NCBI RefSeq assembly: GCF_014640175.1
Contig: NZ_BMGL01000011.1
Location: 1-64,000, forward strand
Length of the DNA stretch: 64,000 nt
Source of the DNA: Psychroflexus salis
GTDB lineage: Bacteria; Bacteroidota; Bacteroidia; Flavobacteriales; Flavobacteriaceae
Direction: 5' to 3'
In this document: piece after piece, positions 26,591 to 36,125 of the stretch
Position numbering within the stretch: position 1 is the first letter of the stretch
Layout: each line of letters begins with the position of its first letter
Made by a program: the position numbers and the translations under genes
Notes under the pieces: model-generated
What the model was told of the DNA's origin: nothing
Databases searched by the model: none
The model's input: only the letters and a program-made list of their open reading frames with translations

Positions 26591-29500
26591 TTAATCATGC
26601 TTGGTTAATACCCATTCTCCTTTCTGAATTAAAGGGATGGCTTGCTTATATTTTACTGTTTTTTCTTCTCCGTTGCTTACGTTTTTAATCGTTACTTTAT
26701 CGTTTCTTCCAATTTTAGGCTGTTCTCTAACAATGGTTTCAGTAACTTGTTGTTGAGGTCTTCCTGCTTGCTGTCCAGCAGCCCTATTTTGTGCAGCTTG
26801 CTCGTCTAAATTTCGAACTTCATCTTTGTGGGTTTGCACTCGTTCTTTTGGGCGTTGACTTTTGGCTTCTTGAATATTTGATGAATCGCGTTGAGGAATT
26901 TCACCTTTAAATAAAAATGAAATAACATCTTTATTAACTTCATCTAACATTACTTTAAAAAGTTCGAATGCTTCAAATTTATAGATAAGTAGTGGGTCTT
27001 TTTGTTCGTGAACAGCTAACTGAACGCTTTGTTTCAACTCATCCATTTTACGTAGATGATTTTTCCAAGCTTCATCTATAATAGCAAGTGTAATATTTTT
27101 TTCAAAATCGGTTACTAATTCTTTTCCTTGGCTTTCGTAGGCATTTTTTAAATTGGTAGCTACTTGTAAGGTCTTGGAGCCATCGGTAAATGGTACAGCA
27201 ATACGTTCGAAACGTTCGCCGTGTTCTTCAAATACATTTTTAATCACTGGGAATGCAATTTCTGCATTGCGTTCCATTTTCTCCGCGTAATTTTGGTAAG
27301 ACGCTTTGTACAATTCACCTGCAATTTTTTGCGGTTGCATTTTTTCAAACTCTTCTTTAGTAAATGGCGGCTCTATGGAGAAGAAACGAATACTTTCGAA
27401 CTGGAAGTTTTCGTAATCGTTGGTTTGTTTATTTGTTTCGGTGATAGATTCTGCTGTATCGAAAATCATATTAGCAATATCAATGCGTAAGCGTTCACCA
27501 AATAAAGCGTTGTAACGGCGTTTGTAAATTACTTCACGCTGCGCATTCATTACATCATCGTATTCTAATAAACGTTTACGAATACCAAAGTTGTTTTCTT
27601 CTACTTTACGTTGAGCGCGTTCAATAGATTTAGAAATCATGGAGTGCTGAATTACTTCTCCATCTTCTAAGCCCATTCGGTCCATTAATTTAGCAATACG
27701 TTCTGAACCAAACAATCGCATTAAATTATCTTCTAAAGAAACATAAAACTGCGAACTTCCGGGATCTCCTTGACGACCAGCTCTACCACGTAACTGTCGA
27801 TCAACTCGTCTAGAATCGTGTCTCTCGGTACCAATTATAGCTAAACCACCTGCTTTTTTTACTTCATCAGAAAGTTTAATATCTGTACCACGTCCAGCCA
27901 TGTTTGTAGCAATAGTTACGATGCCTGGTTTTCCTGCTTCAGCAACAATATCGGCTTCTTTTTTGTGCAATTTCGCGTTTAGCACATTGTGATTGATGCT
28001 TCTAATTTTCAACATTCGGCTAAGTAACTCAGATATTTCAACGGAGGTTGTACCGATTAATACAGGTCTACCAGCTTCCGAAAGCTGTACAACTTCATCG
28101 ATAATGGCATTGTATTTTTCTCGTTTGGTTTTAAAAACCATGTCTTGCCTATCGTCTCTAGCAATAGGTTTATTGGTAGGAATTTCTACCACGTCTAACT
28201 TATAAATTTCCCAAAATTCACCTGCTTCGGTTACTGCGGTTCCTGTCATCCCTGCAAGTTTACGGTACATCCTAAAGTAATTTTGTAGCGTTACTGTAGC
28301 AAAGGTTTGGGTTGCATCTTCAATTTTTACACTTTCTTTAGCTTCGATGGCTTGATGCAGACCATCGCTGTAACGACGCCCATCCATAATACGACCAGTT
28401 TGCTCATCAACAATTTTTACTTTATTGTCCATGACCACATATTCGGTATCTTTTTCGAATAGGGTGTATGCTTTTAAAAGTTGTCTTAGCGTGTGTATGC
28501 GTTCACTTTTTACACTAAAGTCTCTGTATAATTCTTCTTTTTTTGCAATTTCTTCTTCTTTAGGAAGATTGTCGTTTTCAATTTTTGCAATTTCTACACC
28601 AATTTCGGGTAAGACAAAAAAGTCTTGGTCCTCTTTTCCAGAAAGAAACTCAACTCCTTTGTCTGTTAAATCAATTTGATTGCTTTTTTCTTCAATTACA
28701 AAATACAAAGTTTCATCTACCTTATGCATTTCGCGATTGTTGTCTTGCATGTAGAAATTCTCTGTTTTTTGAAGCAATTGTTTTACACCTTCTTCACTTA
28801 AAAATTTAATTAAAGCTTTATTTTTAGGTAAACCACGGAAAACTCTTAATAATTGAAAGCCACCATCTTTGGTGTCGCCATTTTTAATTAGTTTTTTTGC
28901 TTCAGCAAGTACGCCAGTTAAATAAGCACGTTGGGCTTCAACTATTTTTTGGATTTGTGGTTTTAAGACTTCAAACTCGTGTACATCACCTTTAGGTACT
29001 GGGCCTGAAATAATCAAGGGTGTTCTTGCATCGTCAATTAAAACAGAATCAACTTCATCTACAATAGCATAATTGGGTTTACGTTGCACCAAATCTTTGG
29101 GTGAGTGGCTCATGTTATCGCGCAAATAATCGAAACCAAATTCGTTGTTTGTGCCATAAGTAATATCTGCATTGTAGGCGTCACGGCGTTCTTGCGAGTT
29201 GGGTTTGTAATAATCAACACAATCTACACGCATGCCATGAAACTCGAATAATGGTGCCATCCAAAGGCTATCTCGTTTTGCCAAATAATCGTTTACAGTA
29301 ACTAAATGCACGCCTTTTTCGGTTAAAGCATTTAGGTAAACTGGAAGCGTAGCCACTAAGGTTTTACCTTCACCAGTTTGCATTTCTGCAATTTTACCTT
29401 GGTGTAAAGCTAAACCACCGATTAATTGTACATCGTAATGAATCATATCCCAAGTTACCTCTTTGCCAGCAGCGTTCCATGAATTACTCCAGATGGCTTT

Positions 29501-29956
29501 ATCGTCTTTAAGTTTTATGTATTCTTTTGATGCAGAAAGTTGTCTGTCAAATTCAGAAGCTTCGACTTCGAGTTCGGTATTGTGGAAAAATCGCTTAGCC
29601 GTTTCTTTTACAGTTGCAAAAGCTTCTGGTAATATTTCTTCGAGTACTTTTTCTGAAGCTTCATAAATTTGTTCTTCTAAGGCATCAATTTCTGAGTAGA
29701 TATCTTCTTTCTCAACAATATCTTCTACATTTTCAGCTTTTTCAGAAAGTTCGTCTACTTTTTTGGTAAACTCCGAAGTTGCATCGGCAATTTTTTGTTT
29801 GAATTGTATGGTATTAGCTCTTAATTGATCTAAGCTATACGTTTCAAATTCATTTTCGAATGTTTTTATTTTCTTGATGATTGGCTTTAAGGCTTCTACA
29901 TCTTTTTTGGATTTGTCACCAACAAATACTTTTAAAACAGAATCTAATAATCCCAT
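26591..29956 (-). CDS. secA: preprotein translocase ATPase SecA
   Basis: A 1121-residue motor ATPase that drives preproteins through SecYEG. It has Walker A in MQTGEGKTLVATLP, Walker B in YAIVDEVDSVLIDDARTPLI, TYGTNNEFGFDYLRDNM, and the second helicase domain with ATNMAGRGTDIKL and DRQLRGRAGRQGDPGSSQFY. It is longer than the E. coli protein, as is usual in Bacteroidota, through insertions in the first half and an acidic and Gln-rich tail. The end carries no Cys-rich zinc site. A -7 box TACCTTTG lies at 30004-30011. Confidence 0.96.
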   Translation of the reverse strand: MGLLDSVLKVFVGDKSKKDVEALKPIIKKIKTFENEFETYSLDQLRANTIQFKQKIADATSEFTKKVDELSEKAENVEDIVEKEDIYSEIDALEEQIYEASEKVLEEILPEAFATVKETAKRFFHNTELEVEASEFDRQLSASKEYIKLKDDKAIWSNSWNAAGKEVTWDMIHYDVQLIGGLALHQGKIAEMQTGEGKTLVATLPVYLNALTEKGVHLVTVNDYLAKRDSLWMAPLFEFHGMRVDCVDYYKPNSQERRDAYNADITYGTNNEFGFDYLRDNMSHSPKDLVQRKPNYAIVDEVDSVLIDDARTPLIISGPVPKGDVHEFEVLKPQIQKIVEAQRAYLTGVLAEAKKLIKNGDTKDGGFQLLRVFRGLPKNKALIKFLSEEGVKQLLQKTENFYMQDNNREMHKVDETLYFVIEEKSNQIDLTDKGVEFLSGKEDQDFFVLPEIGVEIAKIENDNLPKEEEIAKKEELYRDFSVKSERIHTLRQLLKAYTLFEKDTEYVVMDNKVKIVDEQTGRIMDGRRYSDGLHQAIEAKESVKIEDATQTFATVTLQNYFRMYRKLAGMTGTAVTEAGEFWEIYKLDVVEIPTNKPIARDDRQDMVFKTKREKYNAIIDEVVQLSEAGRPVLIGTTSVEISELLSRMLKIRSINHNVLNAKLHKKEADIVAEAGKPGIVTIATNMAGRGTDIKLSDEVKKAGGLAIIGTERHDSRRVDRQLRGRAGRQGDPGSSQFYVSLEDNLMRLFGSERIAKLMDRMGLEDGEVIQHSMISKSIERAQRKVEENNFGIRKRLLEYDDVMNAQREVIYKRRYNALFGERLRIDIANMIFDTAESITETNKQTNDYENFQFESIRFFSIEPPFTKEEFEKMQPQKIAGELYKASYQNYAEKMERNAEIAFPVIKNVFEEHGERFERIAVPFTDGSKTLQVATNLKNAYESQGKELVTDFEKNITLAIIDEAWKNHLRKMDELKQSVQLAVHEQKDPLLIYKFEAFELFKVMLDEVNKDVISFLFKGEIPQRDSSNIQEAKSQRPKERVQTHKDEVRNLDEQAAQNRAAGQQAGRPQQQVTETIVREQPKIGRNDKVTIKNVSNGEEKTVKYKQAIPLIQKGEWVLTKHD

Positions 29957-30003
29957 AGTGGATATTTAATTTTATACTTTACCTGAACTAAAATTTAGTA
30001 CAT

Positions 30004-30011
30004 CAAAGGTA
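30004..30011 (-). promoter_or_regulatory. -7 box of the secA promoter
   Basis: TACCTTTG on the minus strand, about 48 bases before the secA ATG. It starts directly after the T run of the preceding terminator. Confidence 0.5.
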
Positions 30012-30045
30012 ATGAAAAAAAAAAGTCTCTTATGAGACTTTTTCG
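30010..30045 (-). terminator. intrinsic terminator between the DUF2795 gene and secA
   Basis: AAAAGTCTC (30021-30029) and GAGACTTTT (30034-30042) form a stem followed by about ten T on the minus strand. It ends the DUF2795 gene, which stops at 30066. Confidence 0.8.
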
Positions 30046-30065
30046 TTTTGTATGTTGAAATTTTC

Positions 30066-30287
30066 TTAATATTCGTCTTCGTTCCAGAGGTAATCTTCGT
30101 CTGTTGGGTAATCAGGCCAAATTTCATCCATTGAATCGTAGGTATCTTCTTCATCTTCAATAGACTGAAGATTTTCTACTACTTCTAAGGGCGCTCCAGT
30201 TCGAATTGCGTAATCTATCAACTCGTCTTTGGTAGCTGGCCAAGGAGCATCACTTAAATACGAAGCTAATTCTAATGTCCAGTACAT
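30066..30287 (-). CDS. DUF2795 domain protein
   Basis: A 73-residue acidic protein. The first 45 residues fit DUF2795 (LELASYLSDAPWPATKDELIDYAIRTGAP), a small domain of unknown role common in Bacteroidota beside secA. The tail is rich in Asp, Glu, Trp and Tyr (WPDYPTDEDYLWNEDEY). It has its own promoter at 30310-30339 and its own terminator. Confidence 0.82.
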   Translation of the reverse strand: MYWTLELASYLSDAPWPATKDELIDYAIRTGAPLEVVENLQSIEDEEDTYDSMDEIWPDYPTDEDYLWNEDEY

Positions 30288-30309
30288 CTTACGTAAATTA
30301 TAATTTTTG

Positions 30310-30339
30310 CAAATGTAATTTTTTTGCGCTAATTGTCAA
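30310..30339 (-). promoter_or_regulatory. promoter of the DUF2795 gene
   Basis: On the minus strand TTG (30337-30339), a 19-base spacer and TACATTTG (30310-30317) fit the Bacteroidota -33/-7 pattern. It lies 22 bases before the ATG. Confidence 0.6.
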
Positions 30340-30414
30340 GTTTTTTTTTGTTTATTTAGGGAAAGGCTAGTTAGTTGTCTAGTTATCAGTATACTTAACT
30401 GTGTAGCCTGCCTT

Positions 30415-30990
30415 TTATTCTTCTTTATTGGGTATCCATTTTACTTCTTCGGCATTTACATCTTTGCTAATTTTTCTTGCGAGTACAAACAAATAGTCCG
30501 AAAGTCGATTTAAATATCGCAAAACATCTTCATCGAAAGTTTCAAAATTATAAAGAGCAGTTGCTAAACGTTCGGCTCTTCTACACACGCAACGTGCAAT
30601 ATGGCAATGTGAAACTGTTGGATGACCACCAGGTAAAATAAAATGTGTCATGGGTGGTAGCTCATCATTCATTTGATCTATGGCTTTTTCTAAAGTTTCA
30701 ATATTTTGCTGATTTATTTTAGGAATATTTAATCGATCTTTCCCATTTTTAAGTTTCGCTTTTTCTGGGTCTGTTGCTAAGATAGCGCCAATGGTAAATA
30801 AGCGGTCTTGAATATGATTTAGCAATTGGTTGGCACTTTTGTTTGCATAGGTGTCTTTTACTAAACCAATGTGCGAGTTCAGCTCGTCTACGGTTCCATA
30901 AGCTTCGATGCGTAAATGCGATTTTGGTACACGTGTACCACCAAAAAGTGCAGTTGTGCCTTTATCTCCTGTTTTAGTATAAATCTTCAT
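30415..30990 (-). CDS. PduO-type cob(I)yrinic acid a,c-diamide adenosyltransferase
   Basis: A 191-residue enzyme that moves the adenosyl group of ATP to cob(I)alamin, making adenosylcobalamin. The N-terminal signature MKIYTKTGDKGTTALFGG binds ATP. TVDELNSHIGL, CHIARCVCRRAERL and YLNRLSDYLFVLAR are family motifs of the PduO/MMAB type. The length is normal. It follows a small membrane-protein gene by 3 bases and is probably co-transcribed with it. A likely user would be methylmalonyl-CoA mutase, which is not in the window. Confidence 0.92.
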   Translation of the reverse strand: MKIYTKTGDKGTTALFGGTRVPKSHLRIEAYGTVDELNSHIGLVKDTYANKSANQLLNHIQDRLFTIGAILATDPEKAKLKNGKDRLNIPKINQQNIETLEKAIDQMNDELPPMTHFILPGGHPTVSHCHIARCVCRRAERLATALYNFETFDEDVLRYLNRLSDYLFVLARKISKDVNAEEVKWIPNKEE

Positions 30991-30993
30991 ACA

Positions 30994-31167
30994 TTACTTG
31001 TTTTTGTTTCTTCTTTTTTGATGAATGTTTTTTCTGAAATTTCGTTGTTCGCGTTCGTATCTTTTTTTACGGTTATGCTTGTTGTTTAAAAGTATAAGCA
31101 CAAATAAGACAGCTATTAAAATAATAACTAAAATGAGTTGGATTTCGGGTGGAATAGCTTCTAACAT
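30994..31167 (-). CDS. small membrane protein with basic tail
   Basis: A 57-residue protein with one transmembrane helix (about residues 7-27, IQLILVIILIAVLFVLILL) and a strongly basic tail (RKKRYEREQRNF, KRRNKNK). I do not recognise a family. The start at 31167 is chosen because the -7 box TAACTTTG (31219-31226, minus strand) covers the ATG of the longest frame at 31221. It lies 3 bases before the adenosyltransferase gene, in the same transcript. Confidence 0.55.
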   Translation of the reverse strand: MLEAIPPEIQLILVIILIAVLFVLILLNNKHNRKKRYEREQRNFRKNIHQKRRNKNK

Positions 31168-31218
31168 AATGGCTATATGAATGTTTATAATTCCTGTAAC
31201 TTTAGCTTTAATTTTGAA

Positions 31219-31226
31219 CAAAGTTA
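31219..31226 (-). promoter_or_regulatory. -7 box for the small membrane protein and adenosyltransferase
   Basis: TAACTTTG on the minus strand. It overlaps the furthest upstream in-frame ATG and so favours the internal start at 31167. Confidence 0.5.
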
Positions 31227-31232
31227 AACAAT

Positions 31233-31271
31233 AAAAAAAAAGCGATAATCATAATGAAATGCTTATCGCGT
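31233..31271 (-). terminator. terminator of the galactose operon
   Basis: GCGATAA (31242-31248) pairs with TTATCGC (31263-31269), and nine T follow on the minus strand. It lies downstream of galT, the last gene of the operon. Confidence 0.75.
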
Positions 31272-31343
31272 TTAAAAAATAGATTGAATTGTCTTTTTGA
31301 AGAATCTTAGATAGTTTAAAATACTTTATTTATTGTATAATTT

Positions 31344-32369
31344 TTATTTAATTAAGCTTTTTAATCGGTCAACCGCTTGTTCAGCTGTAATATCGCGTTG
31401 TGGGGTTCCGAACATTTCGTAGCCTACCATAAATTTCTTTATGGTTGCGCTGCGTAATAGCGGTGGATAAAAACTCATGTGCCAATGCCAATGTTTGTTT
31501 GCTTCACCATTAGTTGGAGCTTGATGAATTCCTGCTGAATACGGAAACGAGCAATTAAATAATCGATCGTAAGCATTAGTAAGCACCGAAATGGCTTCTG
31601 CGTAAGCGGTAACTTCTTCCATATTCATTTCTAAAATATTTTTCTGATGCTGTTTTGGAGCAATCATTACTTCAAATGGCCAAACAGCCCAAAAAGGAGT
31701 AAGTACAACAAAATGTTCATTTTGATAAATTATACGTTCGTTCAGTTGAAGCTCTTGTACTAAATAATTACCTAAAAGACTTGATTTATGGGCATCCCAA
31801 TGCTTTTTTTGGCTTTTGTGTTTCTTCAAAACTTCATTCGGTATGGAAGACTGACTCCAAATTTGCCCATGTGGATGCGGATTGCTACAACCCATTATCG
31901 CTCCTTTGTTTTCAAAAATTTGTACGTGATTAATTTCCTTTTTAGCCCCTAAAGTTTGGTATTCATTCTGCCAAGCTTCAACCACTTTAACAATGTCTTT
32001 AACATCCATATCGGGCAAGCTTTTAGAATGGTCGGGACTAAAACAAATTACCTTACAAATTCCGCTTTCACTTTCAGCCTTTAGTAAGCCTTCGTTTAAG
32101 CTGAATTGTTTAGTATTTACCTGCAATGCTGCAAAATCGTTAGTGAAGATAAAAACATCTTTATAATTTGGATTTTGCTCACCGTTAATTCGTTTATTTC
32201 CTGCACATAAATAACAATCAGGATCGTGTGCTGGACGAGCTTCGTTAGCTACATCTTCTTGTTTGCCTTGCCAGGGTCGTTTGGTGCGATGTGGTGAAAC
32301 CAAAACCCATTCACCCGTTAAAATATTGTATCGTTTATGCGAAAAATCTTGTAAGTCTGTATTCATCAT
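31344..32369 (-). CDS. galT: galactose-1-phosphate uridylyltransferase
   Basis: A 341-residue Leloir-pathway enzyme that exchanges galactose-1-phosphate with UDP-glucose to give UDP-galactose and glucose-1-phosphate. The active-site motif GCSNPHPHGQIW has the nucleophilic His of HPH. The Cys pair in DPDCYLCAGN and the late HWHWHMSFYPP are further marks. The length is typical. It is the last gene of the operon, 8 bases after galK. Confidence 0.95.
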   Translation of the reverse strand: MMNTDLQDFSHKRYNILTGEWVLVSPHRTKRPWQGKQEDVANEARPAHDPDCYLCAGNKRINGEQNPNYKDVFIFTNDFAALQVNTKQFSLNEGLLKAESESGICKVICFSPDHSKSLPDMDVKDIVKVVEAWQNEYQTLGAKKEINHVQIFENKGAIMGCSNPHPHGQIWSQSSIPNEVLKKHKSQKKHWDAHKSSLLGNYLVQELQLNERIIYQNEHFVVLTPFWAVWPFEVMIAPKQHQKNILEMNMEEVTAYAEAISVLTNAYDRLFNCSFPYSAGIHQAPTNGEANKHWHWHMSFYPPLLRSATIKKFMVGYEMFGTPQRDITAEQAVDRLKSLIK

Positions 32370-32377
32370 ACCGTGTT

Positions 32378-33526
32378 TTAATCTACTACATGTGTTCCTT
32401 TCGAAAGTTTTACTTTATAAATGGAACAGTCTTTTTGAAATTCATTTTTAAAAGCATGGCTTACTTCTTTTTTGAAGCTTTTTAGTTCTTTTTTATGCAC
32501 TAAATTTAAAGTGCAACCCCCAAAACCACCACCCATCATTCGGGCTCCGATTACAGCATCAGATTTTTTAGCAAATTCGACCAAGAAATCTAATTCGGCA
32601 CAACTTACTTGGTATTGTTGGCTTAAACCTTCGTGCGATTGATACAACAATTCTCCAACGGTTTTTAAATCCTGATTTTCTATAGCCTTCATAAAAGCAC
32701 GGACTCGAATATTTTCTTGAATTACGTATAAAGCCTTTTGGTAATCTTCTTCTTTTAACTGACTTTTTATTCGGTTTAAATCTTGAATAGTCGCATCGCG
32801 AAGTGCTTTTACTTTCAATAATTTTGAAACCCGTTCGCAAACTGCTCTTCGATTATTATAAGCACTTTCAGATAAATCATGTTTTACATTGGTATTGATT
32901 AAAACGAGTTTGTAGTTTTTAAAATTAATTTGAAAAGCTTCTGAAGAAATGCTGTGACAATCCATTAATAGCGCACTTTTCTTTTCACCAAACATGCTGG
33001 CATATTGATCCATAATTCCGCAGTGAACCCCAGCATAATTGTGTTCTGCTTTTTGGGAAATTAAAATCATTTCATTTTTGCTCAAACCTAATTGAAACAA
33101 TTCATTTAAGGCAAAAACTACACTGTTTTCCAAGGCTGCAGAAGAAGACATGCCAGCTCCACCAGGAATATTTCCCGAAAAAACAAGATTAAAATTTCCT
33201 AATTCAATTCCTTTCTTTTGAAGCTCGCCAATCACACCTAAAATGTAATTTTGCCAGCCACCTTTATTCAGCGGAGCTACATCTGTTAAGTAAAAGGAAA
33301 AACTTTCGTCCTTATCGATTGCAAAAGCTGTAGATTTTTCATTTTCAGTTTTAGCTATAGCTAAAGCAATTCCTTTATTAATGGCAGCTGGAAAAGCGAA
33401 GCCATCGTTATAATCGGTATGTTCGCCTATCAAGTTAATTCTTCCAGGAGAAAAAACAACTACTTTAGGAGAACTGAATAATTCTTCAAATTTTTGCTTT
33501 ACGTTTTTTATTAATTTATTTTTCAT
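32378..33526 (-). CDS. galK: galactokinase
   Basis: A 382-residue GHMP kinase that phosphorylates galactose at C1. Motifs are the galactokinase signature GRINLIGEHTDYNDGFAFP (residues 28-46), the ATP-binding PGGAGMSSSAALE, and MMGGGFGGCTLNLV near the end. CGIMDQYASMFG carries the catalytic Asp. The length is standard. It lies 29 bases after the symporter gene and 8 before galT. Confidence 0.96.
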   Translation of the reverse strand: MKNKLIKNVKQKFEELFSSPKVVVFSPGRINLIGEHTDYNDGFAFPAAINKGIALAIAKTENEKSTAFAIDKDESFSFYLTDVAPLNKGGWQNYILGVIGELQKKGIELGNFNLVFSGNIPGGAGMSSSAALENSVVFALNELFQLGLSKNEMILISQKAEHNYAGVHCGIMDQYASMFGEKKSALLMDCHSISSEAFQINFKNYKLVLINTNVKHDLSESAYNNRRAVCERVSKLLKVKALRDATIQDLNRIKSQLKEEDYQKALYVIQENIRVRAFMKAIENQDLKTVGELLYQSHEGLSQQYQVSCAELDFLVEFAKKSDAVIGARMMGGGFGGCTLNLVHKKELKSFKKEVSHAFKNEFQKDCSIYKVKLSKGTHVVD

Positions 33527-33555
33527 ATAAAATAGAGTCTAGTTCATTACATTAT

Positions 33556-35208
33556 TTACGACCAAAACAGCGCATATAAAACCACCAGAATAATCATAAT
33601 GGCAAAAGCTCCAATGTTGAAAAGTGGTGATGTTTTAAACAAATCTTTAGTTATTGAAATTCCTTTTTCATCATCTTTTCCTTGATGCTGGATATAACTA
33701 AAAACACCAATAACAAGCATGGTTAACAGCAGAGTGTATCCCATTTGGTCTAAAAATGGTACGTTTACAAAAAATGGATTTGTAGACCATTCTTTTGGAG
33801 CAACTTTAAAATACATCGCGATGGGTATGGAACTTAAAACACCTACAATAGCTCCTTTGTTGGTGGTTTTTTTCCAAAATAATCCTAATAAAAAAACAGC
33901 TAAAATTCCTGGACTGACTACACCTGTATATTCTTGAATAAATTGAAAAGCTTGATCAATTCCGCCTAAAAGTGGTGCCACAATACAACCGATGATTAAG
34001 GCAACCCCAGCCGATAAACGACCAACATTAACGGTAGTTTTATCGTTTGCATTTTTATTGATATACGGTTTATAAATATCCATGGTAAAAATGGTAGAAG
34101 TAGAATTAAGCATGGAAGCTAAAGAAGAAACAATAGCAGCCGAAAGTGCAGCAAAAGCTAAACCTTTCATGCCAACAGGTAAAAGTTGAAGCAACCAAGG
34201 ATAAGCTTTATCAGCTTGACCCACCGAAGGAAGATTTTTTTGTCCAATATCGCCTAAACTTGCTAACAACTCAGGATCGTTTACAATTACATAAGCAGCA
34301 ATACCCGGAATGACCACAATTACTGGAATAATTAGCTTTAAAAATGCGGCAAATAAAATTCCTTTTTGCGATTCTTTTAAAGATTTGGCAGCTAAAGTTC
34401 GTTGAATAATGTACTGATTAAAGCCCCAGTAATACAAATTAGCTACCCACATTCCGCCAACTAAAACACCAATTCCTGGTAAGTTTTTGTATTCTGGATT
34501 CGATTTATCTAAAATCATTTCGAATCGGTCTGGTACTTCGTTATATATAGTCTTAAAACCTGAAATAATTCCTTCTCCACCCGAGACGGTATTTAGTGCT
34601 AAGTAGGTGGTTACTACTCCGCCTAAAATTAAAAATACTACTTGTATTACATCGGTCCAAGCTACTGCCGATAAACCACCGTATAACGAATAAGCTGCAG
34701 CAAAAAGCGCTAAACCAATAACGCCATAAATTAATGGAACACCAATAATAGTTTCTAAAGCGAGAGCACCTAAATACAATACTGAAGCTAAGTTGACAAA
34801 CACATACAGTGCAATCCAAAATATAGCCAAAATGGTTTTAAGGTTAGTAGAATATCGACTTTCAACAAAACCTGGAATGGTGTAAATCCCCTTTTTAATA
34901 AAAATAGGTAAGAAGTATTTTCCTACAATAATTAAGGTAATAGCCGCCATCCATTCGTAAGATGCAATGGCTAAACCCGAAGCAAAACCTGATCCAGACA
35001 TTCCGATAAACTGCTCAGCCGAAATATTAGCCGCAATTAGCGAAGCGCCAATGGCCCACCATGGCAAGGATTTACTCGCTAAAAAATAATCTTCTGCTGT
35101 TTTTTGTTGCCCTTTCTTATCTCTCGATACCCACAAGCCAATTCCCAAAATTAAAACGGCGTAGCCTATAAAAATCAAATAATCTATTAATTCAAAGTTG
35201 GTTGACAT
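33556..35208 (-). CDS. Na+/sugar symporter (SGLT-like, SSS family)
   Basis: A 550-residue protein with about 14 transmembrane helices, of the sodium:solute symporter family. GASLIAANISAEQFIGMSGSGFA and YSLYGGLSAVAWTDVIQ match the Na+-glucose/galactose branch (vSGLT type). Between an aldose epimerase gene and galK it should import galactose, perhaps also glucose, with Na+. Use of Na+ fits the Mrp Na+ exporter elsewhere in the window. Confidence 0.9.
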   Translation of the reverse strand: MSTNFELIDYLIFIGYAVLILGIGLWVSRDKKGQQKTAEDYFLASKSLPWWAIGASLIAANISAEQFIGMSGSGFASGLAIASYEWMAAITLIIVGKYFLPIFIKKGIYTIPGFVESRYSTNLKTILAIFWIALYVFVNLASVLYLGALALETIIGVPLIYGVIGLALFAAAYSLYGGLSAVAWTDVIQVVFLILGGVVTTYLALNTVSGGEGIISGFKTIYNEVPDRFEMILDKSNPEYKNLPGIGVLVGGMWVANLYYWGFNQYIIQRTLAAKSLKESQKGILFAAFLKLIIPVIVVIPGIAAYVIVNDPELLASLGDIGQKNLPSVGQADKAYPWLLQLLPVGMKGLAFAALSAAIVSSLASMLNSTSTIFTMDIYKPYINKNANDKTTVNVGRLSAGVALIIGCIVAPLLGGIDQAFQFIQEYTGVVSPGILAVFLLGLFWKKTTNKGAIVGVLSSIPIAMYFKVAPKEWSTNPFFVNVPFLDQMGYTLLLTMLVIGVFSYIQHQGKDDEKGISITKDLFKTSPLFNIGAFAIMIILVVLYALFWS

Positions 35209-35227
35209 ACGTGCTTTTATTTTTAGG

Positions 35228-36124
35228 TTAGTTATTAAATTTTATTTTCCATGTTTCTGTGTAAGCTTGATTTTCTACTAAGGTTTTTAAACCTTTTTTA
35301 TGATTAAAACTGTCTGATATTCCAGTCATAGGTTCAATCGCAATTCTATTTTCGTTTGTTGGAGCATACAATTGTAAATACTTTGTATCGCTGCCACCAT
35401 TTACATTTAGCTTATAATTTTCGGTTTGTAGTTTTATGTTCGGGTTATACAAAACAAAACAATCGTCAATATAAGGAGTATTCAAAGGAAAGGGTTTGGG
35501 AGCAAAACTATGTGCTAATCCAATCGTAATTTGTTCTTGATTAAAAAGTATTTTCTTTAAGCTATCAAATTCTAAAAGAGTTTTCGCCATGTTTTGACTT
35601 ACAAAATAAGGATGCCAACCTATGGTAAAAGGAAAACTTTCAGTTCCTTTATTAACTATTTGAACAGCCACATATAGTGCAGTATTTTGTAAAGTGTAAG
35701 TTAATTGTATACTATAAGGAAAAGGAAAACCATTTGGCGGGTTAACATCTTCAAAATTTAAAATTAGTATAGACTCCTTTTGGTTTTGGTACTGATTTAC
35801 AAGCTTAAATTCCTTATTATATACCAAACCATGTATTGCGTTTTGAGCGCCATTCTCGTTGCAATCTAATTGATAATTTTTTCCGTTGTGTGAATAATTT
35901 CCATGTTGAATACGGTTAGCAAATGGAAACAAAATAGAAGAAGCAAAACTTTCTGCGTAGGTTTTGTGTTCTAAATCTGCAATAATAAGTTGATTTTTAT
36001 AACTTAATTGTTGAAGTCTTCCACCTTCCAAAAGCGAAAAATCAGCTATCAAATTTCCATCAGGGCTTTGTAAGTTTATTTGTTTTAAAGCTTTATCTTT
36101 TGCAGTATACTTTTCAATTTTCAT
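35228..36124 (-). CDS. galM: aldose 1-epimerase (galactose mutarotase)
   Basis: A 298-residue member of the galactose mutarotase fold. It interconverts the alpha and beta anomers of free galactose so that galactokinase can use it. The conserved pieces are SILFPFANRIQHGNY, NAIHGLVYNKEF with the His, and FTIGWHPYF with the second His; the Glu near the end lies in NRIAIEPMTGISDSFN. There is no signal peptide, so it is cytoplasmic. It sits between the gntR-type gene (1 base upstream) and the symporter gene. Confidence 0.85.
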   Translation of the reverse strand: MKIEKYTAKDKALKQINLQSPDGNLIADFSLLEGGRLQQLSYKNQLIIADLEHKTYAESFASSILFPFANRIQHGNYSHNGKNYQLDCNENGAQNAIHGLVYNKEFKLVNQYQNQKESILILNFEDVNPPNGFPFPYSIQLTYTLQNTALYVAVQIVNKGTESFPFTIGWHPYFVSQNMAKTLLEFDSLKKILFNQEQITIGLAHSFAPKPFPLNTPYIDDCFVLYNPNIKLQTENYKLNVNGGSDTKYLQLYAPTNENRIAIEPMTGISDSFNHKKGLKTLVENQAYTETWKIKFNN

Positions 36125-36125
36125 G